Source of the DNA: Brachybacterium sp036311905
GTDB lineage: Bacteria > Actinomycetota > Actinomycetes > Actinomycetales > Dermabacteraceae
Assembly (NCBI RefSeq): GCF_036311905.1
Contig: NZ_JAZDCH010000021.1
Span: 62,001-126,000, forward strand
Reading direction: 5' to 3'
Length of the DNA stretch: 64,000 bases
Shown here one piece after another: positions 15,536 through 23,913 of the stretch. The position numbers were made by a program, and so were the translations under genes. A model generated the notes under the pieces. It saw only the letters and a list, made by a program, of their open reading frames with translations. It was not told the DNA's origin and made no database searches. The first letter of the stretch is position 1. Each line of letters starts with the position of its first letter.

Positions 15536-17146
15536 TCAGCGCCGACGCAGGCTCGGCATCCCCAGGGTGACGGGCCCGGAGACGGCCGGGGCGCCGGTGC
15601 CGCAGGAGGAGCCGGCATCGAGACCGGTCACCCCCGCCTCCCAGGCGTCGCCGGAGCGGGTGCGGCGGATCGAGAACTGCTCGGGGGCGAGGCCGGCGAG
15701 CGGGGCCTCCCGGGCGCTGTCGGCCAGCAGGTAGTGCGGTGCCGCGTGGGTGACGGTCGCGGTGACCAGATCGCCAGGACGGGGCCTCGCGAATTCCTCG
15801 AGGTCGCCCGGCAGCGAGAAGTGCACGAGGCGGTGATCGCGGGAGCGGCCGGAGAGACGGTGCGTCTCGGCGTCGCGATCGCCCTCCCCCTCAGCGACCA
15901 GGATCTCGACGGTGCGGCCGGCGATCTTCTGGTTCTCCTCGTGGGTGATGCGGTCCTGGAGGGCGACGAGACGCTCGAAGCGCTCCTGCACGACCTCCTT
16001 GGGGATCTGGTCCGCCATCGTCGCGGCGGGGGTGCCGGGGCGGATCGAGTACTGGAAGGTGAAGGCGCTCGCGAAGCGAGAGGCCTCGACCACCTCGAGG
16101 GTGCGCTGGAAGTCGTCCTCGGTCTCGCCCGGGAAGCCGACGATGATGTCGGTGGTGATCGCGGCCTCGGGGATGCGGTCCCGCACCCGGTCGAGGATGC
16201 CGAGGAACTTCTTCCCCCGATAGGAGCGCTTCATGCGTCGCAGCACGTCATCGGAGCCGGACTGCAGCGGCATGTGCAGCTGCGGCATGACGTTCGCGGT
16301 CTCCGCCATCGCGTCGATCACGTCGTCGGTGAACATCGCGGGGTGCGGGGAGGTGAAGCGCACCCGCTCGAGCCCGTCGATGTCGCCGCACGCGCGCAGG
16401 AGCTTCGCGAAGGCGCCGCGGTCACCGAACTCGACGCCGTAGGAGTTCACGTTCTGCCCCAGCAGGGTCACCTCGATCGCTCCCTGGTCGACCACGTCGC
16501 GGATCTCCGCGAGGATGTCGCCGGGGCGGCGGTCCTTCTCCTTGCCGCGCAGCGCCGGGACGATGCAGAAGGTGCAGGTGTTGTTGCAGCCCACCGAGAT
16601 CGACACCCACGCCGCATAGGACGACTCGCGGCGGGTGGGCAGGGTCGAGGGGAAGACGTCGAGCGACTCGAGGATCTCGACCTGCGCCTCGGCGTTGTGC
16701 CGGGCGCGGTCCAGCAGCACGGGCAGCGAGCCGATGTTGTGGGTGCCGAAGACGACGTCGACCCAGGGGGCGCGCTCGACGATCGTCGAGCGGTCCTTCT
16801 GCGCGAGGCAGCCGCCGACGGCGATCTGCATGCCGGGGTTCGCGTCCTTCGCGGGACGCAGCGCCCCGAGGTTGCCGTACAGCTTGTTGTCCGCGTTCTC
16901 CCGCACGGCACAGGTGTTGAAGACGACCACGTCGACCTCGCCGCGGCGGGCATCGGCGTCGGCGGGGGCGGCGGTGAAGCCGGCCTCCTCGAGCAGGCCG
17001 GTGAGGCGCTCGGAGTCGTGGACGTTCATCTGGCAGCCGAAAGTGCGCACCTGATAGGTACCTCGGGCGCTGGGCGCGGCGGGGTCGAGGTGGTCGGCAG
17101 GGGACGCGACGGCAGCGGGGGACGTGGTGGCGGCGGGGGTCGTCAT
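15536..17146 (-). CDS. miaB: tRNA-2-methylthio-N6-dimethylallyladenosine synthase
   Basis: Radical SAM methylthiotransferase acting on i6A37 tRNA, 536 residues. The UPF0004 domain has its three cluster cysteines in TFGCQMN (C38), FNTCAV and GGCLAQ; the radical SAM motif is GCNNTCTFC (about residues 187-195); IIVGFPGETEDDF and the C-terminal TRAM domain (from about 425) follow. The ATG at 17146 has TGGAGG four bases upstream, and TACCCT lies nine bases before it. The N-terminal 30 residues are Ala/Pro/Thr-rich and poorly conserved. It acts on the product of MiaA, encoded nearby in the same orientation but not in an operon with it. Confidence 0.97.
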   Translation of the reverse strand: MTTPAATTSPAAVASPADHLDPAAPSARGTYQVRTFGCQMNVHDSERLTGLLEEAGFTAAPADADARRGEVDVVVFNTCAVRENADNKLYGNLGALRPAKDANPGMQIAVGGCLAQKDRSTIVERAPWVDVVFGTHNIGSLPVLLDRARHNAEAQVEILESLDVFPSTLPTRRESSYAAWVSISVGCNNTCTFCIVPALRGKEKDRRPGDILAEIRDVVDQGAIEVTLLGQNVNSYGVEFGDRGAFAKLLRACGDIDGLERVRFTSPHPAMFTDDVIDAMAETANVMPQLHMPLQSGSDDVLRRMKRSYRGKKFLGILDRVRDRIPEAAITTDIIVGFPGETEDDFQRTLEVVEASRFASAFTFQYSIRPGTPAATMADQIPKEVVQERFERLVALQDRITHEENQKIAGRTVEILVAEGEGDRDAETHRLSGRSRDHRLVHFSLPGDLEEFARPRPGDLVTATVTHAAPHYLLADSAREAPLAGLAPEQFSIRRTRSGDAWEAGVTGLDAGSSCGTGAPAVSGPVTLGMPSLRRR

Positions 17147-17293
17147 GGTGCCTCCAGGGTACGGCGCGAGGTGCCGACGGGAGGGGCCGAGGCACGCCGC
17201 CGCGGACGGATCGGCGGCATCTCACGTCGCGGCGGCGAGGTCACGCTTGGGTGACGGTCCGCTGTTCAGCCCGCGGCTCCGGGCGACCTGGCC

Positions 17294-17299
17294 TACCTT
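17294..17299 (+). promoter_or_regulatory. -10 hexamer TACCTT, leaderless start of gluA
   Basis: TACCTT is followed by TCCCCT and the ATG at 17306. Confidence 0.6.
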
Positions 17300-17305
17300 T
17301 CCCCT

Positions 17306-18088
17306 ATGACCCAGACCACTTCTGCTCGTCCGCCTGCCGACGGGCGGGCCTCGCAGCCCCTCGTCCAGCTCACCGGGGTGCAGAAGCACTTCGGGGACCT
17401 GCACGTGCTCGCGGACATCGAGCTCGAGGTCGCCCCGGGCGAGGTGGTGGTGGTGCTCGGTCCCTCCGGCTCGGGCAAGTCCACGCTGTGCCGCACGATC
17501 AACCGCCTCGAGACGATCGACGAGGGAGAGATCCGGATCGACGGCGAGCTGCTGCCGACCTCCGGTGCGGGATTGGCCCGACTGCGGTCCGAGGTGGGCA
17601 TGGTGTTCCAGTCCTTCAACCTCTTCGCCCACAAGACGGTGCTGCAGAACGTGACCGTCGCCCCGATCAAGGTCAAGGGCGTCCCCCGCCGGCAGGCCGA
17701 AGAGGAGGGCATGGCCCTGCTCGAGCGCGTGGGCGTGGCGAACCAGGCCGACAAGCTGCCTGCGCAGCTCTCGGGCGGGCAGCAGCAGCGCGTCGCGATC
17801 GCCCGCTCGCTGGCCATGAAGCCCAAGGTGATGCTCTTCGACGAGCCGACCTCCGCCCTCGACCCGGAGATGATCAGCGAGGTCATCGAGGTGATGACCG
17901 ACCTGGCGAAGGACGGCATGACCATGATCGTGGTCACCCATGAGATGGGCTTCGCCCGGCGCACCGCGGACCGCGTGGTGTTCATGGACTCCGGCCGCAT
18001 CGTCGAGGTGCGCAGCCCGGAGGACTTCTTCTCCGCCCCCGAGACCGATCGCGCCAAGGACTTCCTCGGCAAGATCCTCCACCACTGA
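17306..18088 (+). CDS. gluA: Amino-acid (glutamate-type) ABC transporter ATP-binding protein
   Basis: ATPase subunit of a polar amino acid importer, 260 residues. Walker A GPSGSGKST is at residues 52-60, the Q-loop is in GMVFQSFNLF, the signature is QLSGGQQQRVAIARSL, Walker B is VMLFDEPTSALDPE, and the H-loop is VVTHEMGFA. This set and the four-gene order match GluABCD of Corynebacterium. It is the first gene of the operon; TACCTT plus six bases stands before its ATG, so it is probably translated from a leaderless mRNA. The substrate is inferred from gene order and family, not from binding residues. Confidence 0.9.
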   Translation: MTQTTSARPPADGRASQPLVQLTGVQKHFGDLHVLADIELEVAPGEVVVVLGPSGSGKSTLCRTINRLETIDEGEIRIDGELLPTSGAGLARLRSEVGMVFQSFNLFAHKTVLQNVTVAPIKVKGVPRRQAEEEGMALLERVGVANQADKLPAQLSGGQQQRVAIARSLAMKPKVMLFDEPTSALDPEMISEVIEVMTDLAKDGMTMIVVTHEMGFARRTADRVVFMDSGRIVEVRSPEDFFSAPETDRAKDFLGKILHH

Positions 18089-18120
18089 CCCCGCTCCACC
18101 CGACTACCCAGGAGAGCATG

Positions 18121-19008
18121 ATGACCAGCCCGCTGAACCGCCGCCTCTTCCTCACCGCCTCGCTCGGCACCGCCGCCGCAGCCACCCTTGCCGCCTGTGG
18201 CGGGAGCGGCGGCGATGAGCCCGAGGTCGCCGAGGTCGACACCGCCGACTTCCCCGAGGGCTCCACCATGGCGGCCCTCGCCGAGGCCGGAGCGATCACC
18301 ATCGGCACCAAGTTCGACCAGCCCCTGTTCGGCCAGGCCGGCCCCGACGGCACCCCCGTCGGCTTCGACGTCGAGATCGGCAAGATCGTCGCCGGCGCCC
18401 TCGGCATCTCCCCCGACAACATCACCTGGACGGAGACCGTCTCCGCCAACCGCGAGCCCTTCATCGAGAACGGTCAGGTCGACCTCGTCGTGGCGACCTA
18501 CACCATCAACGACACCCGCAAGGAGGTCATCGACTTCGCGGGCCCGTACTACGTCGCAGGACAGGCGCTGATGGTGCTGATCGACAACGAGGACATCACC
18601 GGCGAGGACTCCCTGGCCGGCAAGAAGGTCGCCTCGGTCGAGGGCTCCACCCCTGCGCAGTACATCCTCGACAACCACCCCGATGCCGAGCTGCAGACCT
18701 TCGACACCTACTCGAACTGCGTCACGGCCCTCATCAACGGCCAGGTCGACGTGGTCACCACCGACAACGTGATCCTCGCGGGCTTCGTCGCCGCGGACGA
18801 GGAGAACCTGAAGCTCGTGGGCGACGGCGAGACCTTCACCCAAGAGCCCTACGGCATCGGCCTCGCCAAGGGCGACGACGACTTCCGCACCTTCATCAAC
18901 GACACCCTCGAGGCGGCTTACGAGGACGGCGCCTGGGCGGAGGCCTGGGAGGCCACGGCCGGGACCGTGCTGCCCACCCCGGAGCCGCCGGCCGTGGACC
19001 GCTACTGA
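18121..19008 (+). CDS. gluB: Amino-acid ABC transporter substrate-binding lipoprotein
   Basis: Family 3 solute-binding protein, 295 residues, that delivers glutamate or a related amino acid to the permeases. The signal peptide has a twin-arginine stretch (NRRLFL) and a lipobox LAAC with the lipidated Cys at residue 26. EAGAITIGTKFDQPLFG begins the periplasmic-type domain; GFDVEIGKIVAGALG and YTINDTRKEVIDFAGPY are family hallmarks. Two consecutive ATGs are available; the second (18121) lies six bases after AGGAG and is preferred over 18118. The gap to gluA is 32 bp. Export by Tat rather than Sec is inferred from the RR motif alone. Confidence 0.9.
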   Translation: MTSPLNRRLFLTASLGTAAAATLAACGGSGGDEPEVAEVDTADFPEGSTMAALAEAGAITIGTKFDQPLFGQAGPDGTPVGFDVEIGKIVAGALGISPDNITWTETVSANREPFIENGQVDLVVATYTINDTRKEVIDFAGPYYVAGQALMVLIDNEDITGEDSLAGKKVASVEGSTPAQYILDNHPDAELQTFDTYSNCVTALINGQVDVVTTDNVILAGFVAADEENLKLVGDGETFTQEPYGIGLAKGDDDFRTFINDTLEAAYEDGAWAEAWEATAGTVLPTPEPPAVDRY

Positions 19009-19029
19009 TCCGCTGATCCGCCCTCCTCC

Positions 19030-19058
19030 GTCGGGCCGGCTCCAGGAGTCGGCCCGAC
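19030..19058 (+). promoter_or_regulatory. Intercistronic stem-loop between gluB and gluC
   Basis: An 8-bp stem (GTCGGGCC with GGCCCGAC) lies 21 bp after the gluB stop and 18 bp before the gluC start. Such hairpins behind binding-protein genes can stabilise upstream mRNA or partly terminate, giving an excess of binding protein over permease. Confidence 0.6.
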
Positions 19059-19076
19059 GCCCTGCCTGGAGCCGCC

Positions 19077-19724
19077 ATGGACACCTTCCTCATCGAGCGC
19101 GACATGCTGTGGGACGCCTTCAGCACCACGCTCACGCTCGCCGCGCTCTCCGGCGTGATCGCCCTCGTGCTGGGCACGCTCATCGCGGCGTTGCGGGTCT
19201 CCCCGTACCTGCCGCTGCGCTCCGTCGCCACGGCGTACACCGAGTTCCTGCGAAACACTCCGCTGACGATCGTGTTCTTCTTCTACGTGTTCGTCACGCC
19301 GTCGATCGGGTTCACGTTCAGCTACCGCGTCGCGGCGGTGATCGCGCTGAGCTGCTACACCTCCGCCTTCGTGGCGGAGGCGGTGCGCTCGGGCATCAAC
19401 TCGGTCGCCGTGGGGCAGGCCGAGGCGGCGAGGTCGCTGGGGATGTCCTTCCGGCAGAACCTGTTCATCGTGGTCCTCCCCCAGGCGTTCCGCACCGCGA
19501 TCCCCCCGCTGATCAGCGTGTTCATCGCTCTCGTGAAGAACACCTCGGTGGCCGGCGCCTTCAGCGTCTTCGAGCTGTTCGCCATGTCGCGGCGACTCAC
19601 GAACGTCTACTCGGCGGACGTCATCGCGATCCTCATCGGGGTGGCGCTGTGCTATCTGATCATCTGCATCCCGCTCGGCCAGCTCGCCGGGCATCTCGAG
19701 CGGAAGGTGGCGTTCGCCCGATGA
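19077..19724 (+). CDS. gluC: Amino-acid ABC transporter permease
   Basis: HisM-type inner-membrane permease of 215 residues with about five hydrophobic helices. The EAA loop is seen as AVGQAEAARSLGMSFRQNLFIVVLPQAFRTAIPP (about residues 118-151), the contact site for the ATPase. The start ATG has TGGAG five bases upstream. The stop overlaps the start of gluD by four bases (ATGA), implying translational coupling and equal amounts of the two permeases. Confidence 0.93.
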   Translation: MDTFLIERDMLWDAFSTTLTLAALSGVIALVLGTLIAALRVSPYLPLRSVATAYTEFLRNTPLTIVFFFYVFVTPSIGFTFSYRVAAVIALSCYTSAFVAEAVRSGINSVAVGQAEAARSLGMSFRQNLFIVVLPQAFRTAIPPLISVFIALVKNTSVAGAFSVFELFAMSRRLTNVYSADVIAILIGVALCYLIICIPLGQLAGHLERKVAFAR

Positions 19725-20587
19725 GCAGCGGACCTGTCCTCTACGACGTCGCCGGCCCCGAAGAGAAGCGGCGGGAACGGCTGATCTCCTTCGTGCTCGG
19801 CGGCGTGCTCCTCGCGGCAGCGGCGACGGTGGCCGTGCTGCTCGCCCGCAACGGCGCGTTCAACGACCGCTGGCTGGTGCTGGTGGACGTGCCCATGAAC
19901 TTCGCGGGCTACGAGACCCGTCACGTGTGGCTCGCCGTGGCCCGGGGCCTCGGCAACACGCTCCTGGCCGCGGTGATCGCCCTGCCCCTGGCGGCGCTGC
20001 TGGCCGTGCTGCTGGTGTCCCTGCGCTCCTCGCCGATCGCTCCGGTGCGCTGGCTGGTCACCGGGGTGATCGAGGTGTTCCGCGGTCTCCCGGTGGTGCT
20101 GGTGATGTTCTTCGGCATCCTCGTGCTCCCCGGGGCGACCCAGCTCTTCGCGGTCGTGTTCGGGCTGGTGCTATACAACGCGGCGGTGTTCGCCGAGATC
20201 CTGCGCGCCGGGATCACGGCGCTCCCGAAGGGCCAGACGGAGGCGGCCGAGTCCCTGGGCATGGGCCCCTTCCTCACGTACCGCGATGTGCAGCTGCCGC
20301 AGGCGGTGCGCATGATGCTCCCCTCGCTGATCGCGCAGGGCGTCGTGTTGGTGAAGGACTCCTCGCTCGGGTACATCGTCGGCTACGCGGAATTGCTGCG
20401 CAGCGTCTCCCGCGTCGCCGATGCCCTGACCAACGCCGAGTACCTGCTGCCGCTGCTGACCGTCGGCGCCGCCGTGTACATCACGCTGAACATCTCGCTG
20501 TCCCGGGTGGCGGTGTGGGTGCAGCGGCGCAGCAGCTTCGCGCGGCGGGCCCCGGCCCGGGTCGCGGGCGCCCCGCCGCTCCCCTGA
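19721..20587 (+). CDS. gluD: Amino-acid ABC transporter permease
   Basis: Second permease, 288 residues. It has a longer N-terminal region than GluC, with an extra first helix (about residues 22-42) and a stretch of periplasmic residues before the permease core. The EAA loop is ALPKGQTEAAESLGMGPFLTYRDVQLPQAVRMMLP. ATG at 19721 overlaps the gluC stop. Last gene of the operon; it converges on recX with only 27 bp between them. Confidence 0.93.
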   Translation: MSSGPVLYDVAGPEEKRRERLISFVLGGVLLAAAATVAVLLARNGAFNDRWLVLVDVPMNFAGYETRHVWLAVARGLGNTLLAAVIALPLAALLAVLLVSLRSSPIAPVRWLVTGVIEVFRGLPVVLVMFFGILVLPGATQLFAVVFGLVLYNAAVFAEILRAGITALPKGQTEAAESLGMGPFLTYRDVQLPQAVRMMLPSLIAQGVVLVKDSSLGYIVGYAELLRSVSRVADALTNAEYLLPLLTVGAAVYITLNISLSRVAVWVQRRSSFARRAPARVAGAPPLP

Positions 20588-20614
20588 GCGCGGCACTGAC
20601 CGGTTCCTCGCCGC

Positions 20615-21268
20615 TCAGGAGCGCGCGGCCTCCCGCAGCTCGGAGGAGATGACCTGCACCGCGAGGTCGCCCGGATAGCCCTTGCGGGTGAGGAGGGCAT
20701 CGAGACGGCGGGAGAGCCGCCGGCGGTGGGCGCCGTCCCGCTCCGCGCGCAGCCGCCGACGGTCCGTCTCGGCGATGCGGGAGCGCACCAGCTCGCGGCA
20801 GCGCTCCTCCTCATCATCCGCCCCGGCGGCAAGAGCCGCCTCGATGTGCGCCGGGGAGACCCGCTTGCGCTCGAGCTCACGGCGCAGTGCCTCGTCGCCG
20901 AGGGCGCGCAGCTCGCGCCGCTGCCGCACCCACTCCGCGGCGAAGGCCGCATCGTCGAGCAGCCCGGCACGGTCGATGCGAGCGATCACCTCATGGACGA
21001 GGGCGCCGGGCACCTCCCGCTCCCCGAGCCGCTGCCGCATCTCCCCCTCGGACCGGCGGCGCGTGGAGAGCAGGCGCAGGAGATAGCGGCACTCGCGGAC
21101 CACGACCTTCTCCTGCTCGGCCCGCTCAGGGTCGGGTTCCGCGCGGGGGCGCTCGAGGATGTCCCGGGTGCGGGCCTCGAGGCGAGCGCGGAGATGACTG
21201 TCCGGGTCGGATGCGGCGACGCCGACGCCCGTGCGGGCGCCGGCATCACCGGGGACCTGCTGCACCAC
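20615..21268 (-). CDS. recX: Regulatory protein RecX
   Basis: Inhibitor and modulator of RecA filaments, 217 residues, all helical. Three RecX three-helix repeats are recognisable: LRLLSTRRRSEGEMRQRL...VIARIDRAGLLDD, AAEWVRQRRELRALGDEALRRELERKRV, and RRRLSRRLDALLTRKGYPGDLAVQVI. The start is GTG at 21268, two bases after the recA stop (a second GTG follows immediately), so it is co-transcribed and coupled with recA. The N-terminal 50 residues are extended compared with the short E. coli protein, as is usual in actinobacteria. Confidence 0.95.
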   Translation of the reverse strand: MVQQVPGDAGARTGVGVAASDPDSHLRARLEARTRDILERPRAEPDPERAEQEKVVVRECRYLLRLLSTRRRSEGEMRQRLGEREVPGALVHEVIARIDRAGLLDDAAFAAEWVRQRRELRALGDEALRRELERKRVSPAHIEAALAAGADDEEERCRELVRSRIAETDRRRLRAERDGAHRRRLSRRLDALLTRKGYPGDLAVQVISSELREAARS

Positions 21269-21270
21269 GA

Positions 21271-22374
21271 TCAGATGGTCGCGGGGACGTCCTCGTCGAG
21301 GAACTCGTCCTCGCCGAGCGCCTCGGGCGCTGCCTCCGCCTCCGGGGCGGCCTGCTCCGCGGCGTACTTGCCGACGCCGAGGGTGCGCAGGATCTTCTCC
21401 TCGATCTCCGCGGCGAGGTCCACGTTGTCCTTGAGGAACTGGCGGGCGTTCTCCTTGCCCTGGCCCAGCTGATCCCCCTCGTAGGTGAACCAGGCACCGG
21501 ACTTGCGCACCACACCGTGCTCGACGCCGAGGTCGATCAGACCGCCCTCGCGCGAGATGCCCTCGCCGTAGAGGATGTCGAACTCGGCCTGCTTGAAGGG
21601 CGGGGCCATCTTGTTCTTGACGACCTTGACGCGGGTGCGGTTGCCGACCGCGTCCGTACCGGTCTTGAGGGTCTCGATGCGGCGGATGTCCATCCGCACC
21701 GAGGCGTAGAACTTCAGCGCCTTGCCGCCGGTGGTGGTCTCCGGGCTGCCGAAGAACACGCCGATCTTCTCGCGCAGCTGGTTGATGAAGATCGCGGTGG
21801 TGCCGGAGGCGGAGAGCGCACCGGTGAGCTTGCGCAGCGCCTGCGACATGAGGCGGGCCTGGAGGCCGACATGGGAGTCGCCCATCTCGCCCTCGATCTC
21901 GGCCTTGGGCACGAGTGCGGCGACGGAGTCGATGACCACGATGTCCAGGGCACCCGAGCGGATCAGCATGTCCGCGATCTCGAGGGCCTGCTCGCCGGTG
22001 TCCGGCTGGGAGACGAGGAGGGCGTCGGTGTCCACGCCGAGCTTCTTGGCGTACTCCGGGTCCAGGGCGTGCTCGGCGTCGATGAAGGCGGCGATGCCGC
22101 CGTTGCGCTGGGCGCTGGCCACCGCGTGCAGGGCGACGGTGGTCTTCCCGGAGGACTCCGGGCCGTAGATCTCGACGATGCGGCCGCGGGGCAGACCGCC
22201 GATGCCGAGCGCGGCGTCCAGCGCGACAGACCCGGTGGGGATGACCTCGACCGGCGGGCGGGTGTCATCCCCGAGCCGCATGATCGATCCCTTGCCGAAC
22301 TGGCGGTCGATCTGGGCGAGGGCGCTCTCGAGAGAGGAGCCGCGATCCTTCGCGGCGGACTTCGGTGCGGGCAT
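21271..22374 (-). CDS. recA: Recombinase RecA
   Basis: Homologous recombination recombinase and LexA co-protease, 367 residues. Walker A GPESSGKTT is at about residues 69-77, followed by AFIDAEHALDPEYAKKLGVD, Walker B IVVIDSVAALVPKAEIEGEMGD, loop L2 INQLREKIGVFFGSPETTTGGKALKFY, and the acidic C-terminus AALGEDEF-type tail. No intein is present. The ATG at 22374 is preceded by GGAAGG ten bases upstream. A perfect LexA operator lies about 175 bp upstream, next to a TACACT hexamer. recX follows directly. Confidence 0.99.
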   Translation of the reverse strand: MPAPKSAAKDRGSSLESALAQIDRQFGKGSIMRLGDDTRPPVEVIPTGSVALDAALGIGGLPRGRIVEIYGPESSGKTTVALHAVASAQRNGGIAAFIDAEHALDPEYAKKLGVDTDALLVSQPDTGEQALEIADMLIRSGALDIVVIDSVAALVPKAEIEGEMGDSHVGLQARLMSQALRKLTGALSASGTTAIFINQLREKIGVFFGSPETTTGGKALKFYASVRMDIRRIETLKTGTDAVGNRTRVKVVKNKMAPPFKQAEFDILYGEGISREGGLIDLGVEHGVVRKSGAWFTYEGDQLGQGKENARQFLKDNVDLAAEIEEKILRTLGVGKYAAEQAAPEAEAAPEALGEDEFLDEDVPATI

Positions 22375-22540
22375 GAGCTGCGTTCCTTCCAGGGGGCCGG
22401 GGGTGCCGACGTCTTGACCTTGCGGCCACACTAGGCGCGGCCCCCGACACGCGAGTCCCTCCTGCGGCCGCTGTGGATGGCGCGGCATTGGGGAGGAACG
22501 GCGGAATCGGTCGGTGGTGCCGGGGAGACCGTCGAGTCCG

Positions 22541-22562
22541 AGTGTACCGAACAGACGTTCGA
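22541..22562 (-). promoter_or_regulatory. recA promoter with LexA (SOS) box
   Basis: TCGAAC-GTCT-GTTCGG (22547-22562, read leftward) is a near-perfect LexA operator. It directly abuts the -10-like TACACT (22541-22546), so LexA would occupy the promoter spacer. The predicted recA leader is about 160 bases, unusually long among the genes here. Confidence 0.9.
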
Positions 22563-22609
22563 ACGCGGAACTTCGGCTCGGCGTGTCTCGACTTCTCTCA
22601 GTGCACCGC

Positions 22610-22834
22610 TCAGCGGCGGCGCTGCGCGTCCGGGATCTCCCAGCGACGGGACTCGGGCACGTCCATCGCATCGCACAGCGCGGTCCACACCGCACGCACG
22701 GCGACCCCGCGCTCGAGGGCCTGCTCGGCGGTCAGGCCGCCGGCCGCCTCGAGCACGAGGTCGCGGGTGTAGGTGCTCGCGAGAGCTGGTCCGAAGACGT
22801 GCTCGGCGAGCTCCGTGAACTCGCTGCGGCGCAC
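22610..22834 (-). CDS. DUF3046 protein
   Basis: A 74-residue actinobacterial protein of the DUF3046 family, with the typical opening RRSEFTELAEHVFGP and the segment WTALCDAMDVPESRRW. Function is unknown. It is almost always found between recA and a clgR-like regulator, as here. The GTG start at 22834 is one base after the clgR stop, so it depends on clgR translation. Its stop lies 235 bp before the recA start, and the recA promoter with its LexA box is in that gap. Confidence 0.88.
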   Translation of the reverse strand: MRRSEFTELAEHVFGPALASTYTRDLVLEAAGGLTAEQALERGVAVRAVWTALCDAMDVPESRRWEIPDAQRRR

Positions 22835-22835
22835 C

Positions 22836-23141
22836 TCAGCGCGCGCCGACCAGCGGGCCGGTGCCGTCGACCAGGCCCTCGGGCACGGTGTCGGGGATCG
22901 TCACGTGCTCCTGCACGGCGATGCGGTCGGACACCTCGCGCAGGACGAAGGACAGCGGAAGACCGAGGGCGTCGGTCACGGAGACCAGCAGCTCGCTCGA
23001 CGCTTCCTTCTGGCCTCGCTCGATCTCGCTGAGGTACCCCAGGGACACACGGGCGTCGGAGGACACCTGCCGCAGCGTGCGCCCCTGAGAGCGACGGGCG
23101 TCGCGCAGGACGTCGCCGAGCTCCTGACGGAACAGGACCAT
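22836..23141 (-). CDS. clgR: ClgR-like XRE-family transcription regulator
   Basis: A 101-residue helix-turn-helix regulator. The HTH runs from about residue 8 to 62 (LGDVLRDARRSQGRTLRQVSSDARVSLGYLSEIERGQKEASSELL), the same sequence style as ClgR of Corynebacterium and Streptomyces, which activates clp protease and, in some species, DNA repair genes. The short C-terminal tail has no obvious effector domain. ATG 23141 has GGGAGG seven bases upstream. A perfect 15-bp inverted repeat (23177-23191) stands in its leader. First gene of a two-gene unit with DUF3046. Confidence 0.85.
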   Translation of the reverse strand: MVLFRQELGDVLRDARRSQGRTLRQVSSDARVSLGYLSEIERGQKEASSELLVSVTDALGLPLSFVLREVSDRIAVQEHVTIPDTVPEGLVDGTGPLVGAR

Positions 23142-23176
23142 GGCCTTGCCTCCCTTCCTCTCGTTGAACGGGTGGT

Positions 23177-23191
23177 GCACCTCGGAGGTGC
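23177..23191. promoter_or_regulatory. 15-bp inverted repeat upstream of clgR
   Basis: GCACCTC-G-GAGGTGC is a perfect palindrome with a one-base centre, 36 bp before the clgR ATG. It could be an operator; it does not resemble the known ClgR or LexA sites. Confidence 0.45.
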
Positions 23192-23350
23192 GGTGCGGAG
23201 TCATCATCACGGACAGCACAACGCACCGGGGGGCCGAAGTGTTCCCCAGAGTGTAGTGGCCGGTGCCGACACACGCCTGTGAGATGTGCATCGCGAGAAG
23301 AGGCCCCGGGAACAGCACCGGACCCGGTCCCGGAGGACGCTCAGGAGACC

Positions 23351-23374
23351 GACGAGAAGACGGACGAGAAGACG
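23351..23374. repeat. 12-bp tandem repeat, two copies
   Basis: GACGAGAAGACG occurs twice in direct succession in the non-coding gap between cinA and clgR. On the transcribed (minus) strand it gives a pyrimidine-rich stretch about 45-65 bases after the cinA stop. Confidence 0.7.
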
Positions 23375-23415
23375 GACCGGGACCCTGCCCGTCGGCCGCC
23401 CTCCCTCGCCCGCGC

Positions 23416-23913
23416 TCAGTCGCGGAGGACGTCGAGCGCCGCGGCGAGCTCGGCGATCGCCGCGTCGACGGTCGCGGCGCGGAGGGCGACGCGATCACCC
23501 TCGAGGTGCAGGACGCGGGTGCGGGTGGGCAGGCCGCGCCGGGCGAGGCCGAGGACGACCGTGCCGGCGGGGACGCCCCGCGCATCCGGGCCCGGTCCCG
23601 CGACCCCGGTGGTGGAGACGGCGAGGTCCGCGTCGTAGAGGGCCAGGGCCCCGTCGGCCATCGCCGCGGCGACCTCCGCGGTGACCGCCCCGGTCCGCTC
23701 GAGCAGGTCCTGGTCCACGCCCAGCACCCGCTGCTTCGCCGTGTACGAGTAGCAGGCGGCGCCCCCGGCGACCGCGGCGGAGGCACCCGGGACGTCCACC
23801 AGGCGGGCCACGACGGCCCCCGCGGTGAGCGACTCGGCGGTCGCGAGCATCAGCCCCGCTGCGCGCGCGGCGTCGATCACGACCCGGGGATCGACCGGTG
23901 CCGACCCTGTCAC
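23416..23913 (-). CDS. CinA C-terminal domain protein (nicotinamide-nucleotide amidohydrolase type)
   Basis: A 165-residue protein consisting only of the CinA/PncC amidohydrolase domain, which deamidates nicotinamide mononucleotide in the pyridine nucleotide cycle. Family hallmarks are ATAESLTAGAVVARLVDVPGASA near residue 25, CYSYTAKQRVLGVD, and STTGVAGPGPDARGVPAGTV. The N-terminal MoaB-like domain of full CinA is absent, as in most actinobacteria. The GTG at 23913 overlaps the pgsA stop (GTGA), so it is translationally coupled to pgsA. Confidence 0.9.
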   Translation of the reverse strand: MTGSAPVDPRVVIDAARAAGLMLATAESLTAGAVVARLVDVPGASAAVAGGAACYSYTAKQRVLGVDQDLLERTGAVTAEVAAAMADGALALYDADLAVSTTGVAGPGPDARGVPAGTVVLGLARRGLPTRTRVLHLEGDRVALRAATVDAAIAELAAALDVLRD

